From Microvirga sp052115485 (GTDB taxonomy: Bacteria > Pseudomonadota > Alphaproteobacteria > Rhizobiales > Beijerinckiaceae), in contig NZ_JBFRGU010000005.1 of the NCBI RefSeq assembly GCF_052115485.1, positions 186,001 to 250,000 on the forward strand: 64,000 nt of DNA. Direction: 5' to 3'. The notes under the pieces are model-generated. The model did not search any database. It was not told the origin of the DNA and worked only from the letters and a program-made list of their open reading frames with translations. Below are positions 1 through 8,916 of the stretch, one piece after another. Position 1 is the stretch's first letter, and each line of letters opens with the position of its first letter. Made by a program: the position numbers and the translations under genes.

Positions 1-1773
1 GGCCCGGTAGGTCTCGTGCACCACCATGCCTTGCGTGAACAGACCCGCGAAGGGCTCGTCCAAGCCCGCATGGCCGGTTTGCTTCATGGCGCGCGTGAAG
101 AAGCGCGAATAGAGCAGGTGCAGAATCGCGTGCTCGATGCCGCCGATATATTGGTCCACCGGCAACCAGTGATCGACCGTGTTCTTGTCCGTCGGCTTGT
201 CGGTGAGGGTCGGGTCGGTGAAGCGCGCGAAGTACCAGGACGAATCCACGAAGGTGTCCATGGTGTCGGTCTCGCGGTGCGCCGCCTTGCCGCATTGCGG
301 GCAATTCACGTGCTTCCAGGTGGGGTGCCGGTCCAGCGGATTGCCGGGCACGTCGAAGGACACGTCTTCCGGCAAAACCACCGGAAGCTGGTCCTTCGGC
401 ACGGGCAGCACGCCGCAATCGTCGCAATGGATGATCGGGATCGGGCAGCCCCAATAGCGTTGGCGGGAAATGCCCCAGTCGCGCAGGCGGAAATTCACCT
501 TCCGCTCACCAACCGGACGATTGTTGCGCTTGTCCTGCTCCAGGCGACGGGCAACCTCTTCCTTGGCCTCAGCGATGGTCATGCCGTCGAGAAAGCGAGA
601 ATTGATCATCCGGCCTTCGCCGTCATAGGCGGTGTCGGTGATGACGAAGGTGGCTGGGTCCACATCGGGCGGGCACACGACGGGGGTGTTGCCGAGGCCG
701 TATTTGTTGACGAAATCCAGGTCGCGCTGGTCGTGCGCCGGGCAGCCGAAAATGGCGCCGGTGCCGTAATCCATGAGCACGAAATTGGCCACGTAGACCG
801 GCAGCGTCCAGGACGGATCGAACGGGTGCACCACGCGCAGGCCCGTGTCGAAGCCCATCTTCTCGGCTTTCTCGATGGCCTCCAGAGCCGTGCCGGTGCG
901 CTTACACTCTTCGATGAAGGTCGCGAGCGCTGCGTTTTTCTCGGCAACGGCCTTCGCCAGTGGATGATCCGGCGCAAGCGCGACGAATTTCGCGCCGAAA
1001 AGCGTATCGGGCCGTGTGGTGTAGACCTCGACCTCGTTCTCGCCGTTGGGAGCGGCCGATTCGAGAGCGAAACGAACCAGCAGACCCTCGGAACGGCCGA
1101 TCCAGTTGCGCTGCATCAGGCGCACTTTTTCAGGCCAGCGGTCGAGAGTGTCCAGCTTAATCAACAGGTCTTCGGCGAAATCGGTGATCTTGAAGAACCA
1201 CTGGGTCAATTCGCGCTGCTCGACCAGGGCGCCCGAGCGCCAGCCGCGCCCGTCGATCACCTGCTCGTTGGCGAGCACGGTTTGATCCACCGGGTCCCAA
1301 TTCACCTTGGCGGTCTTGCGGTCCACGATTCCCGATTTCAGGAAATCGATGAACATGGATTGCTGATGCTTGTAATAGCTCGGATCGCAGGTCGCGATCT
1401 CGCGGCTCCAGTCCAGCGACAGGCCCATGGATTGGAGTTGGCCGCGCATGGTTGCGATATTGGCGTAGGTCCATTCCTTGGGGTGGACCTTGTTCTGCAT
1501 GGCGGCGTTTTCCGCCGGCATGCCGAAGGCGTCCCAGCCCATGGGGTGGAGAACGTTGAAACCCTTGGCGCGCTTGTAGCGCGCGACCACGTCGCCCATG
1601 GTGTAGTTGCGAACGTGGCCCATGTGGATGCGGCCCGACGGATAGGGGAACATCTCGAGCACGTAATATTTCGGACGTGGATCGTCGTTCCTCGTTCGGA
1701 ACAGATCACGGTCGTTCCATTTCTGCCGCCATTTCTGCTCGGCTTCCTTGGCGTTGTAGCGCTCGGGCCTCAT
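1..1773 (-). CDS. leuS: Leucyl-tRNA synthetase, C-terminal part outside the window
   Basis: Charges tRNA-Leu with leucine in the cytoplasm. 591 codons are present and run open off the left edge; the family is usually about 870 residues, so the C-terminal third is missing. The class I signature appears as HMGH at residues 50-53, within PYPSGRIHMGHVRNY. The last residues read GLFTQGMVVHETY, which in LeuS lies just before the KMSKS loop, so that loop should begin just outside the window. The start is ATG at 1773, giving MRPERYNAKEAEQKW. Identity is certain; only the truncation is artificial. Confidence 0.96.
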   Translation of the reverse strand, partial: MRPERYNAKEAEQKWRQKWNDRDLFRTRNDDPRPKYYVLEMFPYPSGRIHMGHVRNYTMGDVVARYKRAKGFNVLHPMGWDAFGMPAENAAMQNKVHPKEWTYANIATMRGQLQSMGLSLDWSREIATCDPSYYKHQQSMFIDFLKSGIVDRKTAKVNWDPVDQTVLANEQVIDGRGWRSGALVEQRELTQWFFKITDFAEDLLIKLDTLDRWPEKVRLMQRNWIGRSEGLLVRFALESAAPNGENEVEVYTTRPDTLFGAKFVALAPDHPLAKAVAEKNAALATFIEECKRTGTALEAIEKAEKMGFDTGLRVVHPFDPSWTLPVYVANFVLMDYGTGAIFGCPAHDQRDLDFVNKYGLGNTPVVCPPDVDPATFVITDTAYDGEGRMINSRFLDGMTIAEAKEEVARRLEQDKRNNRPVGERKVNFRLRDWGISRQRYWGCPIPIIHCDDCGVLPVPKDQLPVVLPEDVSFDVPGNPLDRHPTWKHVNCPQCGKAAHRETDTMDTFVDSSWYFARFTDPTLTDKPTDKNTVDHWLPVDQYIGGIEHAILHLLYSRFFTRAMKQTGHAGLDEPFAGLFTQGMVVHETYRA

Positions 1774-1895
1774 CGTTCGTTATTCATCCGTCAAGACAAG
1801 AGATTATTAAAGCGACTTGCGTCGCCGGGTTGGCGCGGACTAGGACACAGCTCACTTGCGCGGTCAACGGCTTCGCGCGCGAGGGTGCCCCGTTT

Positions 1896-2038
1896 GTCAT
1901 TCCGGGGCGCCGCAGGCGAGCCCGGAACCCATAAACGCGGACGGTTCAGGATCGGACGCGGCGTGGTCGTCGCGGGTGATTCTGCGAACTTACCGTTTAT
2001 GGGTTCCGGGCTCCGCTGAAGCGGCCCCGGAATGACGG
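1896..2038. repeat. Palindromic repeat, family B (CATTCCGGGG type)
   Basis: Begins GTCATTCCGGGGCGCC and ends with the inverted GGCCCCGGAATGACGG; an inner pair is AACCCATAAACG and CGTTTATGGGTT. It fills the gap between leuS and the YggS gene. Other family B copies lie at 7866-8001, 14644-14738, 21418-21524, 28333-28434, 34700-34801, 35871-36012, 52145-52316 and 53009-53152. Confidence 0.85.
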
Positions 2039-2076
2039 AGGCATGTGTTATGAGCGCGAGGGTGACTAAGAATCCT

Positions 2077-2757
2077 ATGAACGACACCGATTCCATCGAA
2101 CGCTTGAAAGAGGTCCAGGCCAGCGTCAAACGCTCGGCCGCCGATTACGAGCGCAATCCCGGCTCCGTCACCCTGATCGCGGTGTCCAAGACATTTCCGG
2201 CTGAGGAAATCGAGCCCGTTCTGGCGGCTGGTCAGCGGGTTTTCGGCGAAAACTACGTTCAGGAGACGAAGGCCAAGTGGCTGTCCCTTCGCGAACGCTA
2301 TCCGGATGTGGAACTCCATCTCATCGGCCCGCTGCAATCGAACAAGGCGAAGGAAGCCGTCGAACTCTTTGACGTGATTCAGTCGCTCGACAGGCCCTCG
2401 CTCGCGGAAGCGCTCGCCAAGGAAATTGCCAAGCAGGGCAAAACGCCGCGCCTGTTCGTGCAGGTGAATACCGGCGACGAGCCGCAGAAGGGCGGCGTCT
2501 CGCCTGCCGAGGTCGATGCCTTTCTGGAAGCCTGCCGCACGAAATACGGCCTGACCATCGAAGGCCTGATGTGCATTCCTCCGGCGGAAGACCCGCCGTC
2601 GCCGCACTTCGCCCTGCTCGCCACCATCGCCAAGCGCAACGGCCTCAAAAACCTCTCGATGGGGATGAGCGCCGATTTCGACGCCGCGATCCAGCTCGGC
2701 GCGACTTACGTGCGGGTGGGAAGCGCTATTTTCGGGACGCGGCCGAAGACGGATTAG
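2077..2757 (+). CDS. YggS/PLPBP-family pyridoxal phosphate homeostasis protein
   Basis: A 226-residue alanine racemase-fold PLP carrier of the YggS/PROSC family, which buffers pyridoxal phosphate and affects amino acid pools. The PLP lysine is K38 in LIAVSKTFPAEE. Family landmarks follow: HLIGPLQSNKAK, VNTGDEPQKGG, GLMCIPP and the C-terminal SMGMSADFDAAIQLG with RVGSAIFG. ATG at 2077 is chosen because it gives the usual family length and leaves the upstream repeat outside the gene; an in-frame ATG at 2050 is possible. The 3' end overlaps the convergent LysR gene by 4 bp. Confidence 0.93.
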   Translation: MNDTDSIERLKEVQASVKRSAADYERNPGSVTLIAVSKTFPAEEIEPVLAAGQRVFGENYVQETKAKWLSLRERYPDVELHLIGPLQSNKAKEAVELFDVIQSLDRPSLAEALAKEIAKQGKTPRLFVQVNTGDEPQKGGVSPAEVDAFLEACRTKYGLTIEGLMCIPPAEDPPSPHFALLATIAKRNGLKNLSMGMSADFDAAIQLGATYVRVGSAIFGTRPKTD

Positions 2758-3644
2758 GTGTTCGTCTCCGCCACTTCCTCCAGAAGCCATTGTCGAAAAG
2801 CCTCGACGACCGGCATGTCGCGGCGCGACGCTCGGTGGACGAAGAAATAGGTCGCGCCGGTGACGATGTTGTCGGGGAAGGGCGTGACGAGGCGGCCGAG
2901 GCGCAGATCGTCCGCCACCATGGCGAGATCCGCGATGGCAAGGCCGCGTCCGGCTTCCGCCGCGCGTTGCGCCAGATCGAGCGTGCCGAAAACCTCGCCC
3001 CGGTCGACAGGAAAATCCTCGCCGCTCCAGCCCTTCGCCCATTGCCGCCAATCCGTGCGGTGGCTGGTGCAGTGAAGCAGCGGCACCGTGGAAAGCGCCT
3101 CGCTGGTTCCCGCACCGACCCAGTTTTGCAGGAATTGCGGCGAGCAGACGGGGGTCAGTTGCTCGATCATAAGTTCGGTCAGGCACGCGGCAGGCCATCG
3201 CCCCGGCTCGCAGCGCACGCCCACGTCGAAATCGAGTGTGTCCGGTTCCAGCTCGTCCCAGGTGATGTTGACCTCGATCTTGGTGTCCGGGTGACGCGTT
3301 TCGAAACGCGGCAGGCGCGGCATCAGCCAGCGGATGCCGAAAGTGGGTGGCACGCGTAAGCGCAGCGTCTCGGGTCGTTTGCGCAGCCGCGCGATCCGTT
3401 CGCCGATTCGCTCGAAGGCCTCGCTCAAGGTCTCGGCGAGCGCTTCTCCCTGCGGCGTCAGGACGAGGCCGCGGTGGACGCGCCGGAAGAGGGCACAGCC
3501 CAGATCCTGTTCCAGCGTCCGGATATGGCGGCTCACCGCGCTCTGCGTCACGAACAGCGCTTCCGCCGCCCGCAGCATGCTGCCGGTGCGCGCGGTCATC
3601 TCGAAAGCGCGAAGGGCGTTGAGGGAAGGGATCTGTCCAATCAT
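2754..3644 (-). CDS. LysR-family transcriptional regulator (GcvA-like)
   Basis: 296 residues with an N-terminal winged helix-turn-helix at about residues 5-64 (LNALRAFEMTARTGSMLRAA, then TQSAVSRHIRTLEQDLG) and a LysR substrate-binding domain behind it. The opening IPSLNALRAFE is typical of the GcvA/AmpR-like branch. ATG at 3644 is chosen because the HTH starts there; an open frame continues upstream, but into the intergenic region and the divergent small gene. Its effector is unknown. The divergent small gene at 3750 is the natural first candidate target. Confidence 0.9.
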   Translation of the reverse strand: MIGQIPSLNALRAFEMTARTGSMLRAAEALFVTQSAVSRHIRTLEQDLGCALFRRVHRGLVLTPQGEALAETLSEAFERIGERIARLRKRPETLRLRVPPTFGIRWLMPRLPRFETRHPDTKIEVNITWDELEPDTLDFDVGVRCEPGRWPAACLTELMIEQLTPVCSPQFLQNWVGAGTSEALSTVPLLHCTSHRTDWRQWAKGWSGEDFPVDRGEVFGTLDLAQRAAEAGRGLAIADLAMVADDLRLGRLVTPFPDNIVTGATYFFVHRASRRDMPVVEAFRQWLLEEVAETNT

Positions 3645-3749
3645 GGTTTCACTTGAGTTTAACGCAAGCGAAGCGCGCGTTAAAAGCGGTTGAGCCTTTG
3701 TTCGATCTGCTAAAAATAGACAGCCTCTGATGAAAAGTGGAGGTGTGAA

Positions 3750-3950
3750 ATGAGAATTATGAAAGCTTTGAAGGGCGTCTTGCCGGCCCTGTCGGAGGAT
3801 GCCGCAATGAAAGAGCAGGATCGCGTGCTGCAGAACGAGTTGAAACGCCTCGCTGCGCTGGGCGACCATCTCCTGTGCGATATCGGCCAGGAACCGGCGA
3901 AGGTCCGCCGCCTCATCGAGGAGGAGTGCCGCGAGTCTCGAGACGGATGA
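3750..3950 (+). CDS. Small DUF1127-like protein, divergent from the LysR gene
   Basis: 66 residues. The C-terminal half, RLAALGDHLLCDIGQEPAKV, resembles the DUF1127 (YjiS-like) signature in which a leucine/aspartate pattern precedes DIG and an arginine. DUF1127 proteins are short and arginine-rich; some act through RNA or phosphate/carbon regulation in alphaproteobacteria. This copy is diverged and is acidic at its end (RRLIEEECRE). It starts 105 bp from the LysR start on the opposite strand, the usual layout of a LysR-regulated gene. The DUF1127 assignment is by eye. Confidence 0.6.
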   Translation: MRIMKALKGVLPALSEDAAMKEQDRVLQNELKRLAALGDHLLCDIGQEPAKVRRLIEEECRESRDG

Positions 3951-4304
3951 GGGAGTTGCGCCTTTCGCCCGACGTGCTTAAGCTTCGTCCCGATCCACAA
4001 CGCCAACCGAGGGAGGGCTGCATGTGTGAGGCACAGCATTTACGCATGTTCGGCCCCTGGAATGCCCTGCAGCAGCTTGTTGCAGGGCCGGCCATCGAAC
4101 GGATCTGACGTTTCAGAGAGTTTCACGGTTGTCGCGTCAGGCGGCAAATTGGTTGAAGACCTCTTACGTCCTCGTCTCATTCTGGTCAGCTCTGAACGGC
4201 TCACCGCGCAGAAGGCTCAAGAAGCCAAGCGCGTCAGACGAACGTTCAAGATTTTTTCGCGCGATGTCCTCGATGCGGCCGCGCGATACCAAATGAGATG
4301 AAAA
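3951..4304. other. Intergenic stretch with one strong stem-loop
   Basis: No convincing gene is seen. Short open frames here lack recognisable composition or motifs. The only structure noted is an 8-bp perfect inverted repeat, GCCCTGCA at 4064-4071 and TGCAGGGC at 4081-4088, with a 9-base loop and no T-run behind it. Confidence 0.5.
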
Positions 4305-5834
4305 ATGGGCTCGATCAGCCTTCGCAACGCGACCTTCCTCGCGCAAACCACCCTGTTCCAGGATCTTACCCTCGTCGTGGGTGAGCGTGACCGTATCGGT
4401 CTCGTGGCCGGAAACGGTGCGGGAAAATCCACCCTGTTGAAATGCCTCGCGGGTCTTCTCGAACCGACGCACGGTGAGATCGTGCGCTCGCGCGGCATGC
4501 GCGTCGCCTTTATCGAACAGGACATGCCGGAGGCCCTGCTCGATCTCTCGCTGCATGATGCGGTCTCAAGCGCGTTTCCACCCGCCGAACGCGATCATCA
4601 GGAATGGCGCGTTCATGTGGTGCTGGACGAGTTTGAGACGCCGCCCGATCTGCGCGAACGGCCGGTGCGCTTGTTGAGCGGCGGCTGGCAACGTCTGGCG
4701 TTGATTGCACGCGCCTGGGTCACGGAACCGGATGCGCTGCTTCTCGACGAACCCACCAATCACCTCGATCTCGAAAAGCTTCTGCTGCTGGAGCGTTGGA
4801 TCGCCAACGCGGCGGGGTCGATTCCGATGGTGATCGCCAGTCACGACCGGGATTTTCTCGACGCCTGCACGACCAAAACGCTCTTTCTGCGTCCCGATGC
4901 GTCGGTGATGTTTTCGCATCCCTATCGCCGCGCGCGCGATCTCCTGGCCGATCACGATGCGACGCTCGCGAGCAAGAACGAGAAAGACCTGCGCGAGATC
5001 AAAAAACTGCGGCAGAATGCGGGCGAATTGCGCAATGTCGGCATCAACAGCGGCAGCGATCTTTTGCTCTCCAAGGCGAAGCAACTGACCAAGCGCGCCG
5101 CGGCGTTGGAGGAGGGGTTGCAGGCGCTTCACAAGGAGCGCCCCGGCGAGATCCGTCTCGTCAATCGCGGCACACACGCCAAGGTTCTGGTCACGCTGGA
5201 AAACGTCGCCGTCCAAAAGCCCGACGGTGGACGGCTCTTCGAAATCCCCAAGCTTGAAATCGCCCAGGGTGAGAGGATCGTTCTGCTCGGTCGGAACGGA
5301 GTCGGTAAATCCCAACTCATCCGGCTTCTGCATCGTACGATGACGGGCGGGAGCGAGATCCCGGGCATCAGGATCAGCCCTTCCGTCGTGTTAGGCTACA
5401 CCGATCAGGACATGGCGCAGTTGCCGGTGAAGCAGACGGCGCACGATTTCATCCTTTCCGCTTTTCGCCTCGGCGACCAGCGTAGCCGCGCGCTTCTCGC
5501 CGGAGCGGGGTTTCCAATCGAAAAACAAACGATGCCCATCGCGAAATTCTCGCCGGGCCAGAAGGCGCGCCTTGGCCTCCTGGCGCTGCGGCTCGCCGAG
5601 CCGAATTTCTATCTCATGGACGAGCCCACGAACCACGTGGACATTCCTGGGCGTGAAATGTTGGAGAACGAAATTCTCGCGTCCGAGGCCACAAGCATCC
5701 TCGTCTCTCATGACCGCAGTTTCGTGAAGACCGTCGGCACGCGGTTTCTCGTGATCGAGGGACGGCGGATCAAGGAGGTCGACACGCCGGAAGTCTTTTA
5801 TCGTACGATGGGAACCGGCGCCCTGCCGGGATAG
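4305..5834 (+). CDS. ABC-F family ATP-binding protein (Uup/Etta-like, soluble)
   Basis: 509 residues with two nucleotide-binding domains and no membrane segments, so an ABC-F protein that probably acts on ribosomes, not as a transporter. First domain: Walker A GNGAGKST (36-43), signature LSGGWQ (about 124), Walker B with LLLDEPTNHLDL (about 146). Second domain: GRNGVGKS (about 329), the divergent signature FSPGQKARLG (about 414) and LMDEPTNHVD (about 434). A charged linker lies between them. ATG at 4305 follows GAGATGA. Its exact subfamily cannot be fixed from sequence reading alone. Confidence 0.9.
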   Translation: MGSISLRNATFLAQTTLFQDLTLVVGERDRIGLVAGNGAGKSTLLKCLAGLLEPTHGEIVRSRGMRVAFIEQDMPEALLDLSLHDAVSSAFPPAERDHQEWRVHVVLDEFETPPDLRERPVRLLSGGWQRLALIARAWVTEPDALLLDEPTNHLDLEKLLLLERWIANAAGSIPMVIASHDRDFLDACTTKTLFLRPDASVMFSHPYRRARDLLADHDATLASKNEKDLREIKKLRQNAGELRNVGINSGSDLLLSKAKQLTKRAAALEEGLQALHKERPGEIRLVNRGTHAKVLVTLENVAVQKPDGGRLFEIPKLEIAQGERIVLLGRNGVGKSQLIRLLHRTMTGGSEIPGIRISPSVVLGYTDQDMAQLPVKQTAHDFILSAFRLGDQRSRALLAGAGFPIEKQTMPIAKFSPGQKARLGLLALRLAEPNFYLMDEPTNHVDIPGREMLENEILASEATSILVSHDRSFVKTVGTRFLVIEGRRIKEVDTPEVFYRTMGTGALPG

Positions 5835-5931
5835 GCCCGTCATCCATGAAACGGAGGGCGCTGCGGCGTCCTTCCGTCGACTTTCGGAGCAAGGGACGAG
5901 GCTCAACGTCATCTATGAGGGGCGGCGCTCT

Positions 5932-6465
5932 TTAACCGATGATCTCGATCCGAGTCTGTGGACCGAGTCGCTCCAGCAGGCGGCGGATCATGCGCTTTTC
6001 GACCGCGACGCAGCCTTGCGTCGGCGTGAAGCCGGGACGGGCGAGGTGGAGAAAGATCGCGCTGCCGCGTCCCTTCGCGATGGGGCCGCGATTCCAGCCG
6101 ATATCCACAACCACGTCATAGACATCGTCGGCGCGCCACATTTCCTCGTGGCTCGTCGGGCAGGGCAGGGAAACGAGGCGGTTGTAGCGTCGGTCGCGCG
6201 GATCGTCCGACCAGCCGTCGGTCTTGCGAATCGGGTGCAGCGGCAGGCCCGTGCGCGGGCGGGGTCCGCGATCCGGCCGGTAGAACGCTTGCAACAGCGC
6301 GAACGATCCGACGGGGGAGCCGCCATCGCCCTCTTTCTTGTGATGGGTCGTGCCGGAACGGCCGAGCGCACAGGGCAGAACCAGATTCCCGGCGACGAGC
6401 CGCCCGCGCCGGTGATCGAGGGAAGACCGGTAGACCCGGATAAGATCGACGCTGTTCCGCTTCAT
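5932..6465 (-). CDS. L,D-transpeptidase (YkuD-like catalytic domain)
   Basis: 177 residues, essentially one catalytic domain. The active-site motif is seen as H140, then T149 and C152 in IFLHLARPGFTPTQGCVAV, matching the histidine/cysteine spacing of YkuD-type L,D-transpeptidases that cross-link peptidoglycan through meso-diaminopimelate. GDGGSPVGSF near residue 47 is the other conserved YkuD element. No signal peptide is obvious, which is common in this short alphaproteobacterial subgroup, so its location is uncertain. It converges with the ABC-F gene and is divergent from the response regulator gene. Confidence 0.85.
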   Translation of the reverse strand: MKRNSVDLIRVYRSSLDHRRGRLVAGNLVLPCALGRSGTTHHKKEGDGGSPVGSFALLQAFYRPDRGPRPRTGLPLHPIRKTDGWSDDPRDRRYNRLVSLPCPTSHEEMWRADDVYDVVVDIGWNRGPIAKGRGSAIFLHLARPGFTPTQGCVAVEKRMIRRLLERLGPQTRIEIIG

Positions 6466-6668
6466 GACGCTTGAAAGGGCTGGATCGGAGGCTTCTTGTC
6501 AAGGTATGAGGGCTGATGCGTGTTCGGGCGCACCGAAAGCATCGGTGCCGTCAAGAAGATGCGGAAAACCAAAGATTTGGAGTATGATCGACGTGCACGG
6601 CCGCGTGGATCATGGTCTAGTCCCGGTTACGGAATTTGAGCGTCCCACCGCGTTTCGAAGGGTTTGAG

Positions 6669-7355
6669 ATGTCAAACGCCAGTCGTCTTCTCGTCGTCGA
6701 TGACGATCAGGATTTGCGCGATACCCTGGCCGAACAGCTGGGCTTCTACGACGAATTCGAGATCGAGACGGCGAAGGATGCTATCGAGGCGATTGAGGCG
6801 GCGAAGCGTGGCCGCATCGATCTCGCCATCATGGATGTGGGCCTGCCCGACATGGACGGTCGTGAAGCCGTCAAGATCATGCGCCGCGACGGATTTCGTA
6901 GCCCGATCATCATGCTCACCGCACAGGGCTCCGACACGGATACGGTGATGGGCCTGGAGGCGGGCGCCAACGACTATGTGGTGAAGCCGTTCAAATTCGC
7001 GGTTCTTCTGGCGCGCATCCGCTCGCAACTGCGCCAATACGAGGCGAGCGAGGACGCGGTCTTCCAGATCGGCCACTACACGTTCCGCCCCGGCTCGAAG
7101 CTTCTCACCACCGAGAAGGGCTCGAAGCTGAAGCTCACGGAAAAGGAAACTGCGATCCTGCGCTACCTCTACCGCGCGGGCCGCGAGGTTGTGGGCCGCG
7201 AGACGCTTCTCGCCGAAGTCTGGGGCTATAATTCCAACGTGACGACGCATACGTTGGAGACGCATATCTACCGGCTGCGGCAGAAGATCGAGCCCGACCC
7301 GTCCAACGCACGGATTCTGGTGACCGAGGCCGGCGGTTATAAGCTGATCCCGTAG
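6669..7355 (+). CDS. OmpR-family response regulator
   Basis: 228 residues. The receiver domain has the acidic pair in VVDDDQD, phosphoacceptor D56 in LAIMDVGLPDMDG, T84 and K106 in VVKPFKF. The C-terminal winged helix (about 130-228) ends in TLETHIYRLRQKIEPD and TEAGGYKL, typical of OmpR/PhoB. ATG at 6669 is preceded by GGGTTTGAG. No histidine kinase gene is adjacent. The next gene, 4 bp downstream, encodes a cyclic nucleotide-binding-like domain protein and is probably co-transcribed. Confidence 0.94.
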   Translation: MSNASRLLVVDDDQDLRDTLAEQLGFYDEFEIETAKDAIEAIEAAKRGRIDLAIMDVGLPDMDGREAVKIMRRDGFRSPIIMLTAQGSDTDTVMGLEAGANDYVVKPFKFAVLLARIRSQLRQYEASEDAVFQIGHYTFRPGSKLLTTEKGSKLKLTEKETAILRYLYRAGREVVGRETLLAEVWGYNSNVTTHTLETHIYRLRQKIEPDPSNARILVTEAGGYKLIP

Positions 7356-7359
7356 CATC

Positions 7360-7848
7360 ATGGCCCTTGAAGACGATATCGCGATCCTGTCTCAGGCACC
7401 CCTGTTCAATCTTTTGGACAGGGACGCATTGCGGCTTGTCGCCTTCGCATCGGAAAGCCGCGCGTTGCGCGCGGGCGATGTGCTTTTTCGCAAGGGCGAT
7501 CGGTCCGATGGCGGCTTTGTCGTCAGCAAAGGCGCGATTGCGCTCGACGCCAATGACGACGGGTCACCCGCGACCTTCATCGCCAAGCCGGGCACGCTGA
7601 TCGGTCAGTCATCGTTGTTCACCCGCATCGTACGTCCGGCCACCGCCACGGCCCGCGAGCCCTCCTCGGTCATCCGAGTCAGCCCAAGCCTGATGCGTCG
7701 CGTGCTCGAAGAATTTCCCAACGCCGCTGCCGCCATGCAGGACGCCATGGCGGATGAGTTGGCGCGCCTCGCCAAGGGTCTGGAAAGAGTCCGCCAGCAA
7801 TTGATCGCCATCGATGGAGAAGAGATCCCGGCCGTGATGCCCGATTGA
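7360..7848 (+). CDS. Stand-alone cyclic nucleotide-binding-fold protein
   Basis: 162 residues forming a Crp-like beta-roll (ILSQAPLFNLLDRDALRLVA, then LRAGDVLFRKGD and GGFVVSKGAIAL) followed by a long helix. No helix-turn-helix follows, so it is not a complete Crp/Fnr regulator. It starts 4 bp after the response regulator gene, which argues for a shared function, perhaps as a sensor or partner. Whether it binds cAMP is open: the phosphate-binding arginine motif is not clear. Confidence 0.85.
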   Translation: MALEDDIAILSQAPLFNLLDRDALRLVAFASESRALRAGDVLFRKGDRSDGGFVVSKGAIALDANDDGSPATFIAKPGTLIGQSSLFTRIVRPATATAREPSSVIRVSPSLMRRVLEEFPNAAAAMQDAMADELARLAKGLERVRQQLIAIDGEEIPAVMPD

Positions 7849-7865
7849 ACGCTGAGAGCAGCATC

Positions 7866-8001
7866 CGTCATTCCTGGGCCGCGCAATGGAGTCTGGAATC
7901 CAGAGCCACTGATCATCACGAAGAGATCTTCGACCGCCTCTGCCTGGAAAAGCGCCGCGTTTATGGGTTCGAGCTCGTGCTACGCACGCCCCGCAATGAC
8001 T
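7866..8001. repeat. Degenerate family B palindrome
   Basis: CGTCATTCCTGGGCCGCGC at the left and GCACGCCCCGCAATGAC at the right are decayed versions of the family B ends, with GTTTATGGGTTCGAGCTCG inside. It fills the gap between the cNMP-fold gene and the convergent sseA. Confidence 0.6.
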
Positions 8002-8031
8002 CAAAACAGCTCCAGACCTTCTGGTCGCGCG

Positions 8032-8892
8032 CTAAACTCCGGCTCCAACCTCGACCGGTGCATCGGGTCGAGCGCCCCATTCCGACCAGGACCCGTCGTA
8101 GATGGACACGGCCTTTGCTCCGATGGTCTCAAGCCCCAGCGCCAGGACCGCCGCCGTCACGCCCGATCCGCAGCTTGCGATGATGGGCTGATCGAGATCG
8201 ACGTTCTTATCGGCGAACACCTTGCGTAGATCGTCGGATGACTTCAGCCGGCCATTTTCGAGGAGCGCGGTGAAGGGAACATTGACGCTCCCCGGCATAT
8301 GACCCGCCCTTAGACCGGGCCGGGGTTCTGGCGCCTGGCCGCTGAAGCGCTCGGTGGACCGGGCGTCGAGGACCTGGGCCGAGCGGTTCTTCAAGGCGTC
8401 GAAAATCTGCCCGAAGTTTTTGACGGCATCGGCATGGAAGTCGGCTGAAAACGTGAGGGGCGAGCGAATGACTTCGCCCGTCTCGGTCGGATATCCGTCG
8501 GCCTTCCAGCCCTTCAGACCGCCGTCCAGAATGCTGACATTGCTGACGCCGAAGATTCTGAATGTCCACCAGACGCGCGGCGCGGAAAAAAGGCTGTCGC
8601 CGTCATAAACGACGATGTGTTTTTTCTCGTCGATCCCAAGCCCCGCCATCGCTTCCGCGAAGGCCTGCGCATTCGGCAGCATGTGAGGCAGGTCCGTGGA
8701 ATGGTCGGAGATCGCGTCGATGTCGAAAAAGACGGCTCCCGGAATGTGCTCCGCCGCATAAAACGATCTGGGATCCAGTTTCGGTGTCGCTCCGGCGGGA
8801 GGAAGACGCGCGTCGATGATGACGAGATTCGCGTCGTTCAAGTGCTGGCTGAGCCAATCCGCGGATACGAGAAAGGGAGATTTGTTCGTCAT
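8032..8892 (-). CDS. sseA: 3-mercaptopyruvate/thiosulfate sulfurtransferase
   Basis: 286 residues with two rhodanese domains. The catalytic cysteine is C241 in ASCGSGVTA. The CGSGVTA loop is typical of mercaptopyruvate sulfurtransferase (SseA), which moves sulfur from 3-mercaptopyruvate to a thiol or cyanide. The N-terminal domain shows VIIDARLPP and HIPGAVFFDID. ATG at 8892. It is on the same strand as the exonuclease III gene, 24 bp upstream of it, so the two could share a transcript. Confidence 0.92.
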   Translation of the reverse strand: MTNKSPFLVSADWLSQHLNDANLVIIDARLPPAGATPKLDPRSFYAAEHIPGAVFFDIDAISDHSTDLPHMLPNAQAFAEAMAGLGIDEKKHIVVYDGDSLFSAPRVWWTFRIFGVSNVSILDGGLKGWKADGYPTETGEVIRSPLTFSADFHADAVKNFGQIFDALKNRSAQVLDARSTERFSGQAPEPRPGLRAGHMPGSVNVPFTALLENGRLKSSDDLRKVFADKNVDLDQPIIASCGSGVTAAVLALGLETIGAKAVSIYDGSWSEWGARPDAPVEVGAGV

Positions 8893-8916
8893 AAGAAAGC
8901 TCTCGAAAAAGAAGCC

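Noticed and set aside
16..2019. A 667-codon plus-strand open frame
   Set aside because: It is antisense to leuS, whose minus-strand product has unmistakable synthetase motifs; GC-rich codon bias opens the opposite frame.
4064..4088. 8-bp stem-loop as a terminator
   Set aside because: No T-run on either side, and it lies 114 bp after the nearest gene end.
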